Shown: positions 32,266-43,510, counted from the first letter of the stretch. The stretch: 64,000 bases of DNA from Branchiostoma floridae (GCF_000003815.2 NC_049979.1:1097865-1161864), one strand, 5' to 3'. The notes: generated from the letters alone by a model not told the origin. Numbers and translations: made by a program.

Positions 32266-32574
32266 ATGTGTGTATTCCAAATAAATCGCCGATCATGAAC
32301 CATTGTGTTAATGACCTACCATCATAATCTATTATGATGATCACGCCACGTTGGTAATAAACTACTCGATATGAGAGCTTTATTACGAAAATGAAACACT
32401 TTGTCAACCTGACAAGTCTAAATATCACCCATTCACGCCCGGCCATCCGTGTCGGATTCAAATCAGTTTCCCGCCACCGCCACAACCACCGTGAAATCAC
32501 CGCGTAAATCTGCCCCCATTTCCACACAGCAGACAAAAGCAATCTTGTCGGGAAACATGAAAAATGTTGGAGGT
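32266..32574. other. No recognisable gene
   Basis: 32435-32520 is CG- and CCACC-rich. No gene. Confidence 0.45.
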
Positions 32575-32790
32575 GCTCGAAATCCCCAGGATCGAACGTT
32601 ATGTTCGATTTTCCTAACAGCGAATAGAAATTCTATTCCAAATCCCCAGAATCGAACCCTAACAGCGAACAGAGCTTCTATTCCAAATCCCCAGGATCGA
32701 ACGTTATGTTCGATTTACCTAACATCGAACAGAAGTTCTATTCCAAATCCCCAGGATCGAACAGAGGTTCTATTCCCCAGGATCGAGAAT
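32575..32790. repeat. Array of imperfect palindromes, copy 2
   Basis: AAATCCCCAGGATCGAACGT + TATGTTCGAT alternates with GAACAGAAGTTCTATTCC and GCGAATAGAAATTCTATTCC over about six units. Shares its unit with 27900-28045. Confidence 0.88.
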
Positions 32791-33957
32791 AAAACAGAAA
32801 TCTTGGCGGGGAATTGAAAAAAATACCGAAGGTGAGAGCGTGAGAGTAGTTCAAGTTCAGAGGGGAGAAACAGATCCCCTAATCGGCGGGACTCCGGCAG
32901 CCCTCCCCGCTGGGTGCGGACCGGCTCACTGCCGACTGGAAACCCGCACAGATCGTAAACACACGTACCGCTAACCACAATTTCATTAGAGAGATTAAAC
33001 TATGATTCATTTTATGACCTATGTGGTTAATCTAGCCGGTTCGTTGATTAAATCCGCCCGGCGTAAGAGGACAAGTGATTATGACCAGATGATTCCACAT
33101 GATCATGACTTTCCAGTAAAACTGACAGTCGACTGATCTATGGGATCCTATAGCTATTGTTTGCATGAACCTTTTAAATCTCCAAGCGATATGTGGCTCC
33201 GGCTTGTTTTGTAGCTTTCTCTAGTGTAATATCGCCTCTAGTGCTGTACCTCATACGCAGGCAAACGGAGAAAAACGCACTTCTAGAAAGGCATACAAAA
33301 CTCCGATAAAGACCTACAGAACAAGCCGAAGGTACACATCTACTTCAACTTTAGCTCCGCCATTTCCTACAAGGTTCCATCATCGATTCTCGGAAAAAGC
33401 AAAATCGACCTGCAACATTCTGCGAGGATAGAGACCTCAACACGAGTGGTGTACACTTCTAACTCCAGGCACGTTGCCACACTCTCTAGCGTTTTTAACA
33501 GCCCCCACAAGACCTCTTATCGGGCTGAAACAAATGGCAAAAGCTGCCCAAAATGTGGGAATATTCACCAAAAGACTCCCCCGGTCATTAGAATCCGTAT
33601 ATATCCGAAGGTTGCAAATGTTAACAAAAGGTCGACTGACTCCTCTGGCAAGTCACGTTCATCCAATCTACTTGGCCAATTTCTACTGTTTTGTTATGTA
33701 GTCTGATAGGGACTAGGCTGAGCCCACCTCCCGGAGCACACGCTGCAGAACAAACGCACACAGACAGCCGGAATAATGCGGAGAAACTAATCCGCGTCTA
33801 ATCATCCCCTTTCCCTGCCAGATCCACCTGCGTTCTGCCGAACTCGTGCCAGCACGTTGTAAAACTCCATTTGATATCATGGAGCCAGACGACTATTACA
33901 TATCGGTTATGATGCCGTAACGTCACAATGATTTAATAGCGGCACAGGAATTTGTAC
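32791..33957. other. No recognisable gene
   Basis: CTGACTCCTCTGGC near 33638 followed by TTGGCCAATTTCTACT resembles 52930-52978 (CTGACTCCTCTGGC ... TTGGCCAATCTCTACT), a short shared segment of unknown nature. Open frame 33446-33706 is unrecognised. Confidence 0.45.
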
Positions 33958-34025
33958 CTCATATATCCATGCATGTGCCTCTTTGGCAGTCAGTCTATAT
34001 AGACTATGACAAACTACGCAAATGA
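33958..34025. promoter_or_regulatory. Conserved short island, copy 1 (pair with 54681-54752)
   Basis: GGCAGTCAGTCTATATAGAC + TATGACAAACTACGCAAA matches GTCAGTCAGTCTATACAGAC + CATGACACTACGCAAC, with weaker colinear similarity upstream. No open frame is shared. Regulatory role is only a possibility. Confidence 0.4.
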
Positions 34026-34289
34026 ACTTAAACGACAAAAGATGTGCCAGTGCCAATGCATGTGCCAGATTTGAAGTAAAGGAGTACATTATACTTTAAG
34101 ACATGACGTTTTCATGGCGGCTGAAATATGTGACATGTTGGATAATGATATATTGATATAGGAGCTAGTAAATACAACAAATACTCAATGTGATATTCTT
34201 TTCTATTGTAACGTTCGTTATATATTGTTGGTATGTATGAAAAAAAAACAGTCTTACACATACTCAGGGGAAGAAACGTTATTATCTCC

Positions 34290-34665
34290 ATGAAAAATGG
34301 AGATATAGTTTTGGGGTGTGTCTGTATGTGTGTCTGTCTGTCTGTCTGTGTGTTTGTTTGTGTTTCCGGATATTTGTGGTCAGCATAACTCAAGAACCTC
34401 TTGATGGATTGCCATGATATTTGGCAAGGGTAAGTGTTGGTAAGACGAAGGTCAAGGTCAATCTTGGACCCCCTGGTATGTGACCTTGGTACTGCAGCAG
34501 AATTTTGTTGTTGTTGCATCTTTTGACGTGGATGTGCTAGGGTCTTGATTTTTTGGTGGCAAATAGCTTGTGACGTGAGGAATATGTTGTGCATGCTTGC
34601 GTCCCCTAGCAGGTTGCTTTGGAACTGCAGTGGGGTTTTTCTCAAAATCTTCTTAGGAGGATAAC
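34290..34665. mobile_element. Dispersed repeat with (TCTG)n tract
   Basis: GGAGATATAGTTTTGGGGTG, then TGTCTGTCTGTCTGTCTGTG, then CATAACTCAAGAACCTCTTG and ATGATATTTGGCAAGG. The layout (short unique start, tetranucleotide tract, then a conserved body) resembles Helitron-like non-autonomous repeats. No second copy in the window. The long minus-strand open frame is an accident. Confidence 0.45.
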
Positions 34666-35060
34666 TGGACAAGGGAACGACAAATTTAGATGATATTTTG
34701 TATGTAGGTAGAGATGTACATAATCAAGTGCAAATCATGCAAACTGGCACTTAATTTGCATAATTAATGAGGGAAATCTATATTTGTAGTGTTTACCTAT
34801 GTAGGACTCAAATACCTGTCATATACGTAGTTTGTGGCTGGTGGAACATTAACAGATATCAATCATGCACATACCTCCCTAATTTGCATAATTAATGTAA
34901 AAGTGCTATAATTCTTCTAAATGATTGCACAATCAACATTGTGACCACTGTAAGTTATCTAAATGCGCAAATAACCAAGCATAGATTATGTAAATGTGCA
35001 AATCATTTACATAATCAGACTATTTCATGCAGATATGAGGTCTCCGAACTCTTGTTGTTA
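34666..35060. repeat. AT-rich repeats with AATTTGCATAATTAATG
   Basis: AATTTGCATAATTAATG occurs at about 34753 and 34880 with similar surroundings (ATACCTGTCATAT; CATACCTCCC). Confidence 0.6.
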
Positions 35061-35774
35061 TTGTTATTGTTTGGGCAGAGAATTTCGTCGGATCACAAAG
35101 TCAACTTGTTTATTAAACCCAACAAATATATGTGTCCAGGGAGTCCTGAAAACAGGCTGAAGCCTGAGCGATGTACTCTGGTAAAACAAATAAAACGAAA
35201 TATTACAAAATATATCGCCCTTTCTAGTGTAAAGACGCTGAGAGGGTTTATGGCGAATTTCACGCACTCAAACGAGGCGCTATATGGCATCAGCACAAAT
35301 CAGCACAAAATATTGTCTCTAAAGTAAGAAACGTTTGCGTGACTACAGCAGGTTCTGGGCGCTTAACGAATAAAGGTGGGAAATTATCGCTCCGACTGAA
35401 AGCAATCAAATTGTTCATCGCTGTATATAACAAACACTAATCCCATTAATTTCTGTCTCCACGCCTGATAAAGCAATGAACGTGTTTTGGTCACAACAAT
35501 GAGGAGTCTTCATCCCCAAGCAGATGTCAGGAGGCAAAATCGTAACATTTTTTGACTTTATCAATCACAAACTTCCTCCTTAACATCTGAATAAAATCAC
35601 GTCATTTTGTAAAACAAAAGGATATTATTGAAATAGTTAAACGGTAATATCCAACACGAAAATTGGACTCACCAACGATGTTGGATATTACATTTTAAAT
35701 ATTCGAATAACGACTTCTAACAACACAGGTGATCTTTCAACTTAAAAAAAAGGACAGTTACATGTAGGATAACG
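35061..35774. other. No gene; hairpin at 35646-35692 and one MITE end
   Basis: GGTAATATCCAACAC ... GTTGGATATTAC forms a small hairpin. CCCCAAGCAGATGTCAGG at 35515 is a lone, altered terminus. No gene recognised. Confidence 0.5.
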
Positions 35775-35783
35775 TAAAAATAT

Positions 35784-35957
35784 TAATCTCCAGGCAGATC
35801 CTACAATGGCATAAGATGGTACCAAACTGGCCAATGACTGTAGTCAGCCATAAGGTGTCCATTTGCCATGGTAGCGAAACACACTCCTAAGCCGGCTTCA
35901 GTCCTTTGCCAGCTTTGGATACTATTTTATGCTACCGTAGGATCTGCTTGGAGATTA
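35784..35957 (+). mobile_element. MITE, TAATCTCCAAGCAGATCCTA subfamily, copy 2
   Basis: 174 bp, same length and order as 5717-5890. Termini TAATCTCCAGGCAGATCCTA and TAGGATCTGCTTGGAGATTA. Flanks TAAAAATAT (35775-35783) and TAAAAACAT (35958-35966), a 9-bp duplication with one change. A further lone end AACATCTGCTTGGAGACTAT follows at 35974. Confidence 0.93.
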
Positions 35958-36182
35958 TAAAAACATTGCCTCCCAACATCTGCTTGGAGACTATGGATTG
36001 CCGACTCCTAATGAATCCCAGTGAGGGAGTGAAGCAGGGACGGGAGCAATTAAATTGTTCATCGGAGTGCGACACGGAGGCGGCGATGATTACCCGTACG
36101 TGTTGATGAGAGTCATGATGAGTGTTAATGACGCGTGACGCCCACGTCTGACTGACGCCTGTGTGTTTACGTACCTTTAATG

Positions 36183-36250
36183 GAGGAATGAATGGAGACC
36201 TTTATTATTGTACATATATTGGCCCCCATTGGGCTAAGTACAGGCCACAA
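36183..36250 (-). mobile_element. LINE-like 3' end, minus orientation
   Basis: AATGGAGACCTTTATTATTG + TACATATATTGGCCCCCATT + GGGCTAAGTACAGGCC is the reverse complement of a ...GCTTAGC...GTACAATAAAGGTC 3' end like that at 23090. Confidence 0.5.
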
Positions 36251-36930
36251 AGATGTACAAATACAGACATGCAAGCAGATAAGAGAGATGTATCTAGTCT
36301 TTCTCGTTAACGTTTCTTTCCACTGCTTGAAATGCAAGGATATAGGTTTTCTGGTCGCGGGATTGTCTAAACGCATAAGAAATGTGAATTTGTCCGTATT
36401 ACACATGATGTACAAGCGCTTTTAAAATGCATTGACCCGATCGAGGAGGGCCTACCTCTATACGGTTAGATGTGTGCCTCTAGCTCTGTTGCCAGGCAGG
36501 ACTATCTTCAAACATTGCTCCATTGCTAATCCATCTTGATATTCCCTTCAAGCGATCGACAACGCTACAAGTTGGTCTGCATGTAGGGCAATCCTGATGG
36601 GCCCACCATGCACTACTTAAGAGCCCTCGAGGACCTCGAAACGGGCTGAGTCAGCAGAAACACGTCCATCAGATATGTTCACAAACTCTCTCCAGTCACC
36701 ATGTAGATTGAATCCGCATAGCGTAACACATCAGCTTCACAGGCACGCGGCAAGAACCTGCCACTCCTAGCCTTTGAACATCTAGCTGCACGAGTTGTTT
36801 AAAGCTATGTAATGATTATGTACTATCTAGTGAAGATGCTCCTACTGTACCTGGTGGCTACAATTTCCTGTTCACCATAGTACAAGAGAAAACACGAATG
36901 TTTAAACACAGACGTGCTGAGCAGACCTGT
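36251..36930. other. No recognisable gene
   Basis: Nothing supported. Confidence 0.45.
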
Positions 36931-37010
36931 GGCAGGCGGACACATCAAAGACATTCCAGGACACAGTACGTCAGACTATCGCAGCTCATCAAGTCGTGAC
37001 GTCATCCCAT
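36931..37010 (+). repeat. Repeat pair, copy 1 (with 50871-50950)
   Basis: CAGGCGGACACATCAAAGAC + ATTCCAGGACACAGTACGTC ... CATCCCATGGGA matches AGAGGCGGTCACATCAAACA + CATTCCCAGAGACAGTATGT ... GTCCCATGGGA. Conceptual peptides GGHIKDIPGHSTSDYRSS and GGHIKHIPRDSMLEYYRSS agree in one frame, so this may be an old coding repeat or LINE tail. Confidence 0.6.
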
Positions 37011-37129
37011 GGGAGGGGGCATCAGTGCTGCAGTACTGAGCATGGATGAACTCAATAAGCAGCCTACATACATTGGCCTTACTGTACGAGCGATGGGAAT
37101 AAGCATAGGCAGGAGTGAACAAACTTAAA

Positions 37130-37660
37130 TATTTTTTTTTTTTTATTGGCATACATATAAGACAAGACACAGTGGTAAATGCACTCTAGCAAAGCTAATT
37201 TTAACATTACCACTAGGACATTTGAAAATAAAATAAACAAAGGACAAAACAATGTGAGATCAAATAAAAACAGTAGTACAGCAGTGGGGTGACGGATCCA
37301 ACAAATAAATATATATATACAAACAAGATTTAAAGGAAAATGTCAATCAGTTTGAAAACGGTTGGTCTGGAGTATGTATGTCTGTGTAAGCTGCATGATA
37401 TGGTTATTTGTTACTGTTGGTAAAGTGGGTGAACCCTTGAGTAAAAGTTGAGTTAAGACTGGGTCAGACGTAGTTTTCAAATCAAGGGTTAAAAGGTCTT
37501 GAAGATTGCAGAGAAGGGTTTTTCTAAGATGGTTGTAGTTTGGGCAGTACAATAAATAATGGACAACGCTTTCGCATCGGGAGCCACAGCTACAAGAAGG
37601 ACTATCGACTAGATTACGTGTGAATAAGCTAAAGTTCAAACTACAAGTCCCGATGCGGAG
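37130..37660 (-). pseudogene. 3' part of a LINE split by a foldback element
   Basis: The minus strand encodes TRLRIGTCSLNFSLFTRNLV, then DSPSCSCGSRCESVVHYLLY and CPNYNHLRKTLL. The pattern C.C(G)..ES..H.L..CP.Y...R is the cysteine/histidine segment at the C-terminus of many LINE ORF2 proteins. The frame stops at 37343-37345. A 3' UTR runs to a T-tract (37132-37144, poly(A) on the LINE strand) preceded by CCAATAAA on that strand. The 5' continuation is found on the far side of the inserted element at 39218. Confidence 0.85.
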
Positions 37661-37668
37661 GCGTGTCA

Positions 37669-39209
37669 CCCCCACCTAACTCCTTCTGCTTTTCCCCCTA
37701 CCCGTTCACCTTTTCCCCCGGACTTCCTCTTAACCCCCGCCGTACTTCATCTGTGCCCCCGTCATTCCTCTTTACCCCCGGTGTAATTCTGCTTTTCCCC
37801 CGCCCTTTTCCTTTTCCCCCAATGGCCGCCGTCAACCCGAATTGCACGTAGTCGACACGAAAATCGTTCGGAAAGTAACAATAACGGTTGCGCCACGGAA
37901 CATGAAATAGCCTATGCTCTAGTACACATTCTAGGCCACCTTTCTGCCAAGTGGCGTTTCACAACTCCTTCCCAGTCTGAACTGAAAAAGCATGTCCCGT
38001 CAGCAGCCTACTTCCTAGAGGCTGGTGGCGGACCGCTTGAGGCCGGCGCACTGTGCTATGGCGATCGGGCGACTCGCTATATCGGCATCGATATGGTTAC
38101 CCCGGGAGCCCAGGACTAACAGGTCGTTCTTTTAAAAGAGGGACATACCGACCCAGGTTGGAAACAACGCAGGTAAAAGTCCCCGTGTCGATCCGAGGAG
38201 CAGGGTCGCGCCCGTGAATAGGAACTGCGTCTCAGCCCGACCAGCATAGTGGGACCCAACTATTTTTATCTCACTGTGACTTTTCGGTATGCTAAGTAAA
38301 GGCAGAGTACATTTCATAATATACCCTTTATTATTTTTCACAAACTCGCTATGTGTCCATTTACAGTACCTTAGTACCAAGATATCGTTTGCTATCTTTA
38401 TACATTTCTCATGTATTGTACGCCCTGCTGCATTTCGACTGTGTTCGTTCTGCATGCCATATATCAAAGATCCAGCCACCCCGAGTTACACTGTTCACAA
38501 ACACAAATACAGACACACGGTATTGAAACCACAGCATACGTGACGTATTAAAGACGCCGCAGCCGACATTTTATGAAGATCTGTTACATCAAGGAGGTGC
38601 TACATGCATGGAACGATTCCGACGCTTAGTGTACGCATTCTCTGCCTGTCTTTTGAATTGATTCTGTACTCTCTTTGTACCTCATTCCCATACTACATTG
38701 ATACCATCACTTCGCCATTGTATTTATAAAGAATTATAAGATAAGATTCTGATCTTGTAGCCAAGCCTAATGATTTTCTGAAACGCCGCAAAACCCCGGC
38801 GTCAAGCGATCCGCCACCCAGCCACTAGGTACTAGTTGCATTTATGTACGTGGAGCACCACAAACTACGCGCTGCTGACGGCACATGGCTTTTCAGTTCA
38901 GAATGGGAAGGTGTTGTAAAATGCCACTTGGCAGAAAAGTGGCCCAGAATGTGTACTAGAGCATAGGCTATTTCATGTTCCGTGGCGCAACCGTTATGTT
39001 ACTTTCCGAACGATTTTCGTGTCGACTACGTGCAATTCGGGTTGACGGCGGCCATTGGGGGAAAAGGAAAAGGGCGGGGGGAAAGCAGAATTACACCGGG
39101 GGTAAAGAGGAATGACGGGGGCACAGATGAAGTACGGCGGGGGTTAAGAGGAAGTCCGGGGGAAAAGGTGAACGGGTAGGGGGAAAAGCAGAAGGAGTTA
39201 GGTGGGGGT
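37669..39209. mobile_element. 1.54-kb foldback element with ~380-bp inverted arms rich in G-runs
   Basis: Left arm (37669 to about 38047) and right arm (about 38796 to 39209) are inverted copies from CCCCCACCTAACTCCTTCTG / CAGAAGGAGTTAGGTGGGGG inward to GTGGCGGACCGCTTGAGGCC / GATCCGCCACCC. The outer ~170 bp of each arm is a degenerate array of ~20-24-bp units with five-base G (or C) runs, e.g. CCGGGGGTAAAGAGGAATGA. The inner 750 bp has no recognised gene. It interrupts a LINE and is flanked by GCGTGTCA / GCGTGTTA. Confidence 0.92.
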
Positions 39210-39217
39210 GCGTGTTA

Positions 39218-39822
39218 GTAAAACGCAGGCGTACCTGGGGCCATGTCTAAAATGTGTGTTAGGGGAAGGGCGAACCAATTTTATTAAGTAGTTTTTGAAT
39301 GTTGAAGGATTAAATGACCGAACAGCTAAATCAAGATCATTCCAGTGATGTGTAGCATACGGAATAAAGGACCTTTGGTAACGAGTGGTGGTACAAGCCG
39401 GTGACTGTAAGTTGTGTTTGTTGCGAAGGTCGTAGGGAGTAAGGGCAGAAACTTCAGGAGTGATCAACTCCTGAAGGTACTGGCGAGTTTGACCATGAAC
39501 AATTTTATGAAACATTGACAAAGAGTGAATATAGCGACGGTCAGACAGCTTTTCCCACCCAAGTTCAGAAAGGAGTGACAAATATGAGGATCCTCTCACA
39601 GCACCTGATACTGTGAGTGAGCACTCATATTGTACTCTCTCTATACGTCGGGAGTCCGATATAGTGCAGCCATGCCATACTATGTCGGCGTATTCAAGAA
39701 GAGGACGAATGAAGGACTTGTAGATATCTTCGAGTACATGTCGTGGCAATTTAAATTTAAATATGGCTTCGAATGGCATTGTTCGGCTTAAGCTAACATG
39801 TAATACCGCGAGTATCTTTTAT
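39218..39822 (-). pseudogene. 5' part of the split LINE: reverse-transcriptase thumb region
   Basis: The minus strand reads KFKLPRHVLEDIYKSFIRPL + LEYADIVWHG, then RRIERVQYECSLTVSGAVRG, LGWEKLSDRRYIHSLSMFHK and FIPYATHHWNDLDLAVRSFN. This is the region after the RT catalytic core in CR1/L2/Rex-type LINEs (YxSFIRPLLEYAxxVW; LxxERxxxxLxxFxKI; PxxxxxWNxLxxxv). An in-frame stop lies just upstream near 39822, so the RT catalytic motifs are missing. At 39210 the foldback element begins. On removal of the 8-bp duplication, the frame continues directly into the Cys/His segment at 37660, so the LINE was intact there before insertion. Confidence 0.88.
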
Positions 39823-39846
39823 AATTTTCTAGACCAGCAGTTCCGT

Positions 39847-39985
39847 AACCACATTACACACTTGTTATACAGTGCTGAAACCCACTCAGACAGTCAATAA
39901 CGTGGGCTAATAATTAGATCCCCACTGACAATACATCTTTCACGAGCCGCAAATTACATCTGACTGTCTGTTATTGGAATGGGAT
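39847..39985. promoter_or_regulatory. Conserved island or old repeat, copy 1 (pair with 51353-51495)
   Basis: CATTACACACTTGTTATAC, then CAATAAC, TAATAATTAGATCCCCACTG + ACAATACATC and TTCACGAG share order and orientation with the other copy. CAGACAGTCAATAAC and TGACTGTCTGTTATTG form inverted ends, so an old foldback transposon is an alternative. Confidence 0.45.
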
Positions 39986-40512
39986 AGCGACACGCTGCGC
40001 GCCAGTATTGGTTCTGAGGGCATTTAGCTCTGAGATTTAAGCATAGTAGTTAGCAGCTCCACCAAGAGGCTGAAAAGGGAGCCTTTTACGGCAAACATAA
40101 TTGTAGGGTTACGTAAAAGCTTTTAGAGACAACTTTGGGATGACAGGCAGATGCAATTATCGTGGATTCCTTCAGTGAAGCCACTTATGATGTTAAATTG
40201 TGGATGATGCCCAAGTTGGAATATTGACGATCCGCTCAGAAATTGGACAAATCTGCCAGCAAAATAATATTATATGAACAATGTTTCTAAATGCTCCCCT
40301 GGAAAACGTATTGCTAAGATTGAATGCATGTGGATTGTGGGGGTATGCAAAGGTTCTGCAAGTGTATGTCACTGTCATCAGCCCCGGCTTTAGCTCATTG
40401 ACGGTGAACATCCTGTTAAACGTCAACAAAAGTTTCCAATTTCCGGAAGGTGCCGCGTCGTCTCATCACGGACGACATTAACAAGCCGACAAGATGAATG
40501 TTTCCATCAGAA
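39986..40512. other. No recognisable gene
   Basis: Nothing supported. Confidence 0.45.
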
Positions 40513-40752
40513 AGGTTAAGCGCGTTCCGCCGCCCCTGTCCTACCTGTTACAGCCGGGGTCAATCCCGTCCGATCAGCCACCGCATCAATCTTCCCAGGC
40601 CGGCGGCACGTGCGGCGTGTCGGCCCGCCGAGAGGTTAAGCGCGTTCCGCCGCCCCTGTCCTACCTGTTACAGCCGGGGTCAATCCCGTCCGATCAGCCA
40701 CCGCATCAATCTTCCCAGGCCGGCGGCACGTGCGGCGTGTCGGCCCGTCGGC
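40513..40752. repeat. Nearly perfect 120-bp tandem duplication, GC-rich
   Basis: AGGTTAAGCGCGTTCCGCCG starts copies at 40513 and 40633; they differ at about one base. Each ends with GGCGGCACGTGCGGCGTGTC + GGCCCG. The array is followed by GGGCCATAAATCACCCGG. 120 is a multiple of three, so several frames stay open; no evidence of a real protein. Confidence 0.96.
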
Positions 40753-41241
40753 CTGGGCCATAAATCACCCGGCAAGTCCCGGCCAAGCTCTCACACCTCC
40801 AACGCCGGTTGTAGGCCGTTATAGATCAACCAGTACTATGTGCATGACTTCTTTTGGAGTAAACGTTGTTTTGACAGGCTTCTCGTGAATTTCACTTACG
40901 TACGATGCTGATCATTGTAGGCTTGGGGTACCCCGGGTGGATTTCATCTATAGGTGCGTGGAAAAATAAATCCACTGCTACGTATGTATCTCAACTGATC
41001 ACGTCCTAGTATCCGTCATACTCCTTTGTGTGATGAAACAAGAAAGCTTTTAAAAAAAGCTGGCCGGGGCGCATTTGGAAGGACTACCTCAAAATTTCAT
41101 GTTGTGTTCCAGTAAAATGTGCATCATTATTAAACTAGAAGTTTATATCTAAAATCTATGGGAAGTTGGCTGGAAACCTTTGTTCACTGGTATAATTGGA
41201 TTTTCCGGCGTACTTTTGTGGGCGGAATTGTATCCCTTGTG
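40753..41241. other. No gene; partial MITE end at 41055-41085
   Basis: AGCTGGCCGGGGCGCATTTGG resembles the right end of the ACATTTCC family. Nothing else recognised before the gap. Confidence 0.45.
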
Positions 41242-41681
41242 NNNNNNNNNNNNNNNNNNNNNNNNNNNNNNNNNNNNNNNNNNNNNNNNNNNNNNNNNNN
41301 NNNNNNNNNNNNNNNNNNNNNNNNNNNNNNNNNNNNNNNNNNNNNNNNNNNNNNNNNNNNNNNNNNNNNNNNNNNNNNNNNNNNNNNNNNNNNNNNNNNN
41401 NNNNNNNNNNNNNNNNNNNNNNNNNNNNNNNNNNNNNNNNNNNNNNNNNNNNNNNNNNNNNNNNNNNNNNNNNNNNNNNNNNNNNNNNNNNNNNNNNNNN
41501 NNNNNNNNNNNNNNNNNNNNNNNNNNNNNNNNNNNNNNNNNNNNNNNNNNNNNNNNNNNNNNNNNNNNNNNNNNNNNNNNNNNNNNNNNNNNNNNNNNNN
41601 NNNNNNNNNNNNNNNNNNNNNNNNNNNNNNNNNNNNNNNNNNNNNNNNNNNNNNNNNNNNNNNNNNNNNNNNNNNNNNNNN
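41242..41681. other. Assembly gap (440 N)
   Basis: Run of N. Confidence 1.
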
Positions 41682-41906
41682 TGTATAGTGCATCTCCTTG
41701 AAAAAGTACACCATCAAGGTCTGTACTTGTCCAGGTAATTGCTTGTCTGCAAGTACTGTGGTTAACAACTGCCATTAAAGCATTTGCAGTGCATTGTTTG
41801 CCTCTATTATCTCCACTGAAAATGATGTCACCTTGGTGGTATTTTCCCGATAAAATAGATTCACACATTGTTCACAATATATGTGTTCTTTGCTTGACTT
41901 TATTTG

Positions 41907-42212
41907 CACAATGCACAGTGCTCAGTGGCACGATTGAGTCTGGTGTGTGCAAAATGCACAGTGCTCAATGGCACGATTGGTCTGGTGTGTGCAAAATGCA
42001 CAGTGCTCAATGGCACGATTGGTCTGGTGTGTGCAAAATGCACAGTGCTCAATGGCACGATAGGTCTGGTGTGTGCAAAATGCACAGTGCTCAATGGCAC
42101 GATAGGTCTGGTGTGTGCAAAATGCACAGTGCTCAGTGGCACAATTGGTCTGGTGTGTGCAAAATGCAGTGCTCAGTGGCACGATTGAGTCTGGTATGTG
42201 CAAAATGCACAG
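41907..42212. repeat. 42-bp tandem array, ~7 copies
   Basis: ATGCACAGTGCTCAATGGCA + CGATTGGTCTGGTGTGTGCA + AA repeats; the first and last copies have GATTGAGTCTGGT. All three forward frames stay open only because 42 is divisible by three. Confidence 0.97.
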
Positions 42213-42584
42213 TGATCAATGATCTGTTAATAGGTCTCAAGGTCTAATTTGGTTGGATCAAGGACTCTCTTTCAAACCTCTTTGGTTGGATGCAAAATGT
42301 AATGCGTAGATTTCAGCAGAAGAAGTATAAATGTGTACTGTGTAAAATCTTATTGAGTACAGACTTTTGCTAGCTGTAAGTTTCTGTATATTACTGTGTC
42401 ACTTGTATATATAGCAGAGAACAGTCTAAGGCGTCACTGAAACAGAAAGAAAATATTGTCTTGATCACATAACATCTTACTAGTACCAACAAAAAGCAAA
42501 AATCTACAAAAGTTCAGGTGTGACATCTTGCCAACTGCTTTGCTGATTGTTTAACAGTTAGCTACAATCCGTTGTTTTCTACTA

Positions 42585-43095
42585 TTCTTTGGAAATGTAT
42601 GTTTTAATGTATTAGAATCCGATCCATCTTTTCAACTTGTACGATATTTTTACAATCAAAAATGCCCTGCATAATGCCTCGCATCGGCTCAAGCACAGTG
42701 CACCATTAAACTATCTAAATTCTCGTCAATCCCCACACACTGGTTTTACTAAAAAAACTATATACCGTTCCTTGGAAATATGTTTCAATGTGTCCGAATT
42801 CATGATCACTATCTTTTCAAATTGTACGTTACTCTTACGATCGAAAATGTCCTGCAGGACCTCCTGCAGCTGCATATATAGACGCACGCCCCCCTCCCAC
42901 CCGCACGTAAACTGTTCCAATCGTTGCACAATAAACTTGACTGTATACCCTCCACAAAATCTTTCGTCAAATGTCGTGCTCATTTTACTCACATGACACT
43001 ACGCCTTAGAATGTAATGTTATATTTTAATACATCCGAATTCCAGAAAGATAACTTTACAAACTGTACCAATTTCTGTACGATAAAAATCTCACC
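42585..43095. repeat. ~190-200-bp degenerate tandem repeat, about three units
   Basis: TTGGAAAT(G)TAT...TTTTCAA(C/A)TTGTACG...TACGATCGAAAATG...CCTGCA recurs near 42590, 42772 and (weakly) 43015. Non-coding. Confidence 0.65.
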
Positions 43096-43114
43096 TCCTC
43101 CGCACCGTCAACGC

Positions 43115-43340
43115 CCGTGAGGGTATTTACCGGAATAACCCGAAATGACCCGGAATAACCCGGAATAACCGTAATATTTCTTGTTCCCATGGCCATATAT
43201 ACATTATTTTATGCCAAAATATTGCATTCTGCGATCTTAACTTATCAAAGCACACTGTATTTCGGTAGCTTTCATCCTTTATTAAGGTTATTCCGGGTTA
43301 TTCCGGGTTATTCCGGGTTATTCCGCTAAATACCCGGACC
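43115..43340. mobile_element. 226-bp foldback with arms of (CCGGAATAACC)n and exact 9-bp TSD
   Basis: The left arm GAGGGTATTTACCGGAATAA + CCCG carries three to four ~11-bp CCGGAATAA units. The right arm carries the inverted (GGGTTATTCC)n and ends CGCTAAATACCCGG. CGTCAACGC flanks both sides (43106-43114, 43341-43349). Confidence 0.85.
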
Positions 43341-43510
43341 CGTCAACGCTATCGCAAAATGAACCGTGCGATTTAACGACAACTCCTCAAATGTTACATG
43401 ACCAGTGTTTTACTGCAAATCAAGAAACATTTTCCTTTCCTAGACTTTGCTAATGAGCGCTGCAATGTTTTCTGTACGAGTAGAGGTCATGGATAAACAG
43501 TATTCTTACA

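Noticed and set aside
34112-34672. 186-codon minus-strand frame
   Set aside because: It crosses a (TCTG)n tract and a dispersed repeat; no domain and low complexity in part.
40494-40824. Two overlapping proline/arginine-rich frames
   Set aside because: They come from a 120-bp GC-rich duplication; two frames are equally open, so neither is evidence for a gene.
41789-42247. Repeated MHSAQWHDxSGVCK peptide in several frames
   Set aside because: The 42-bp array is divisible by three and open in multiple frames on both strands.
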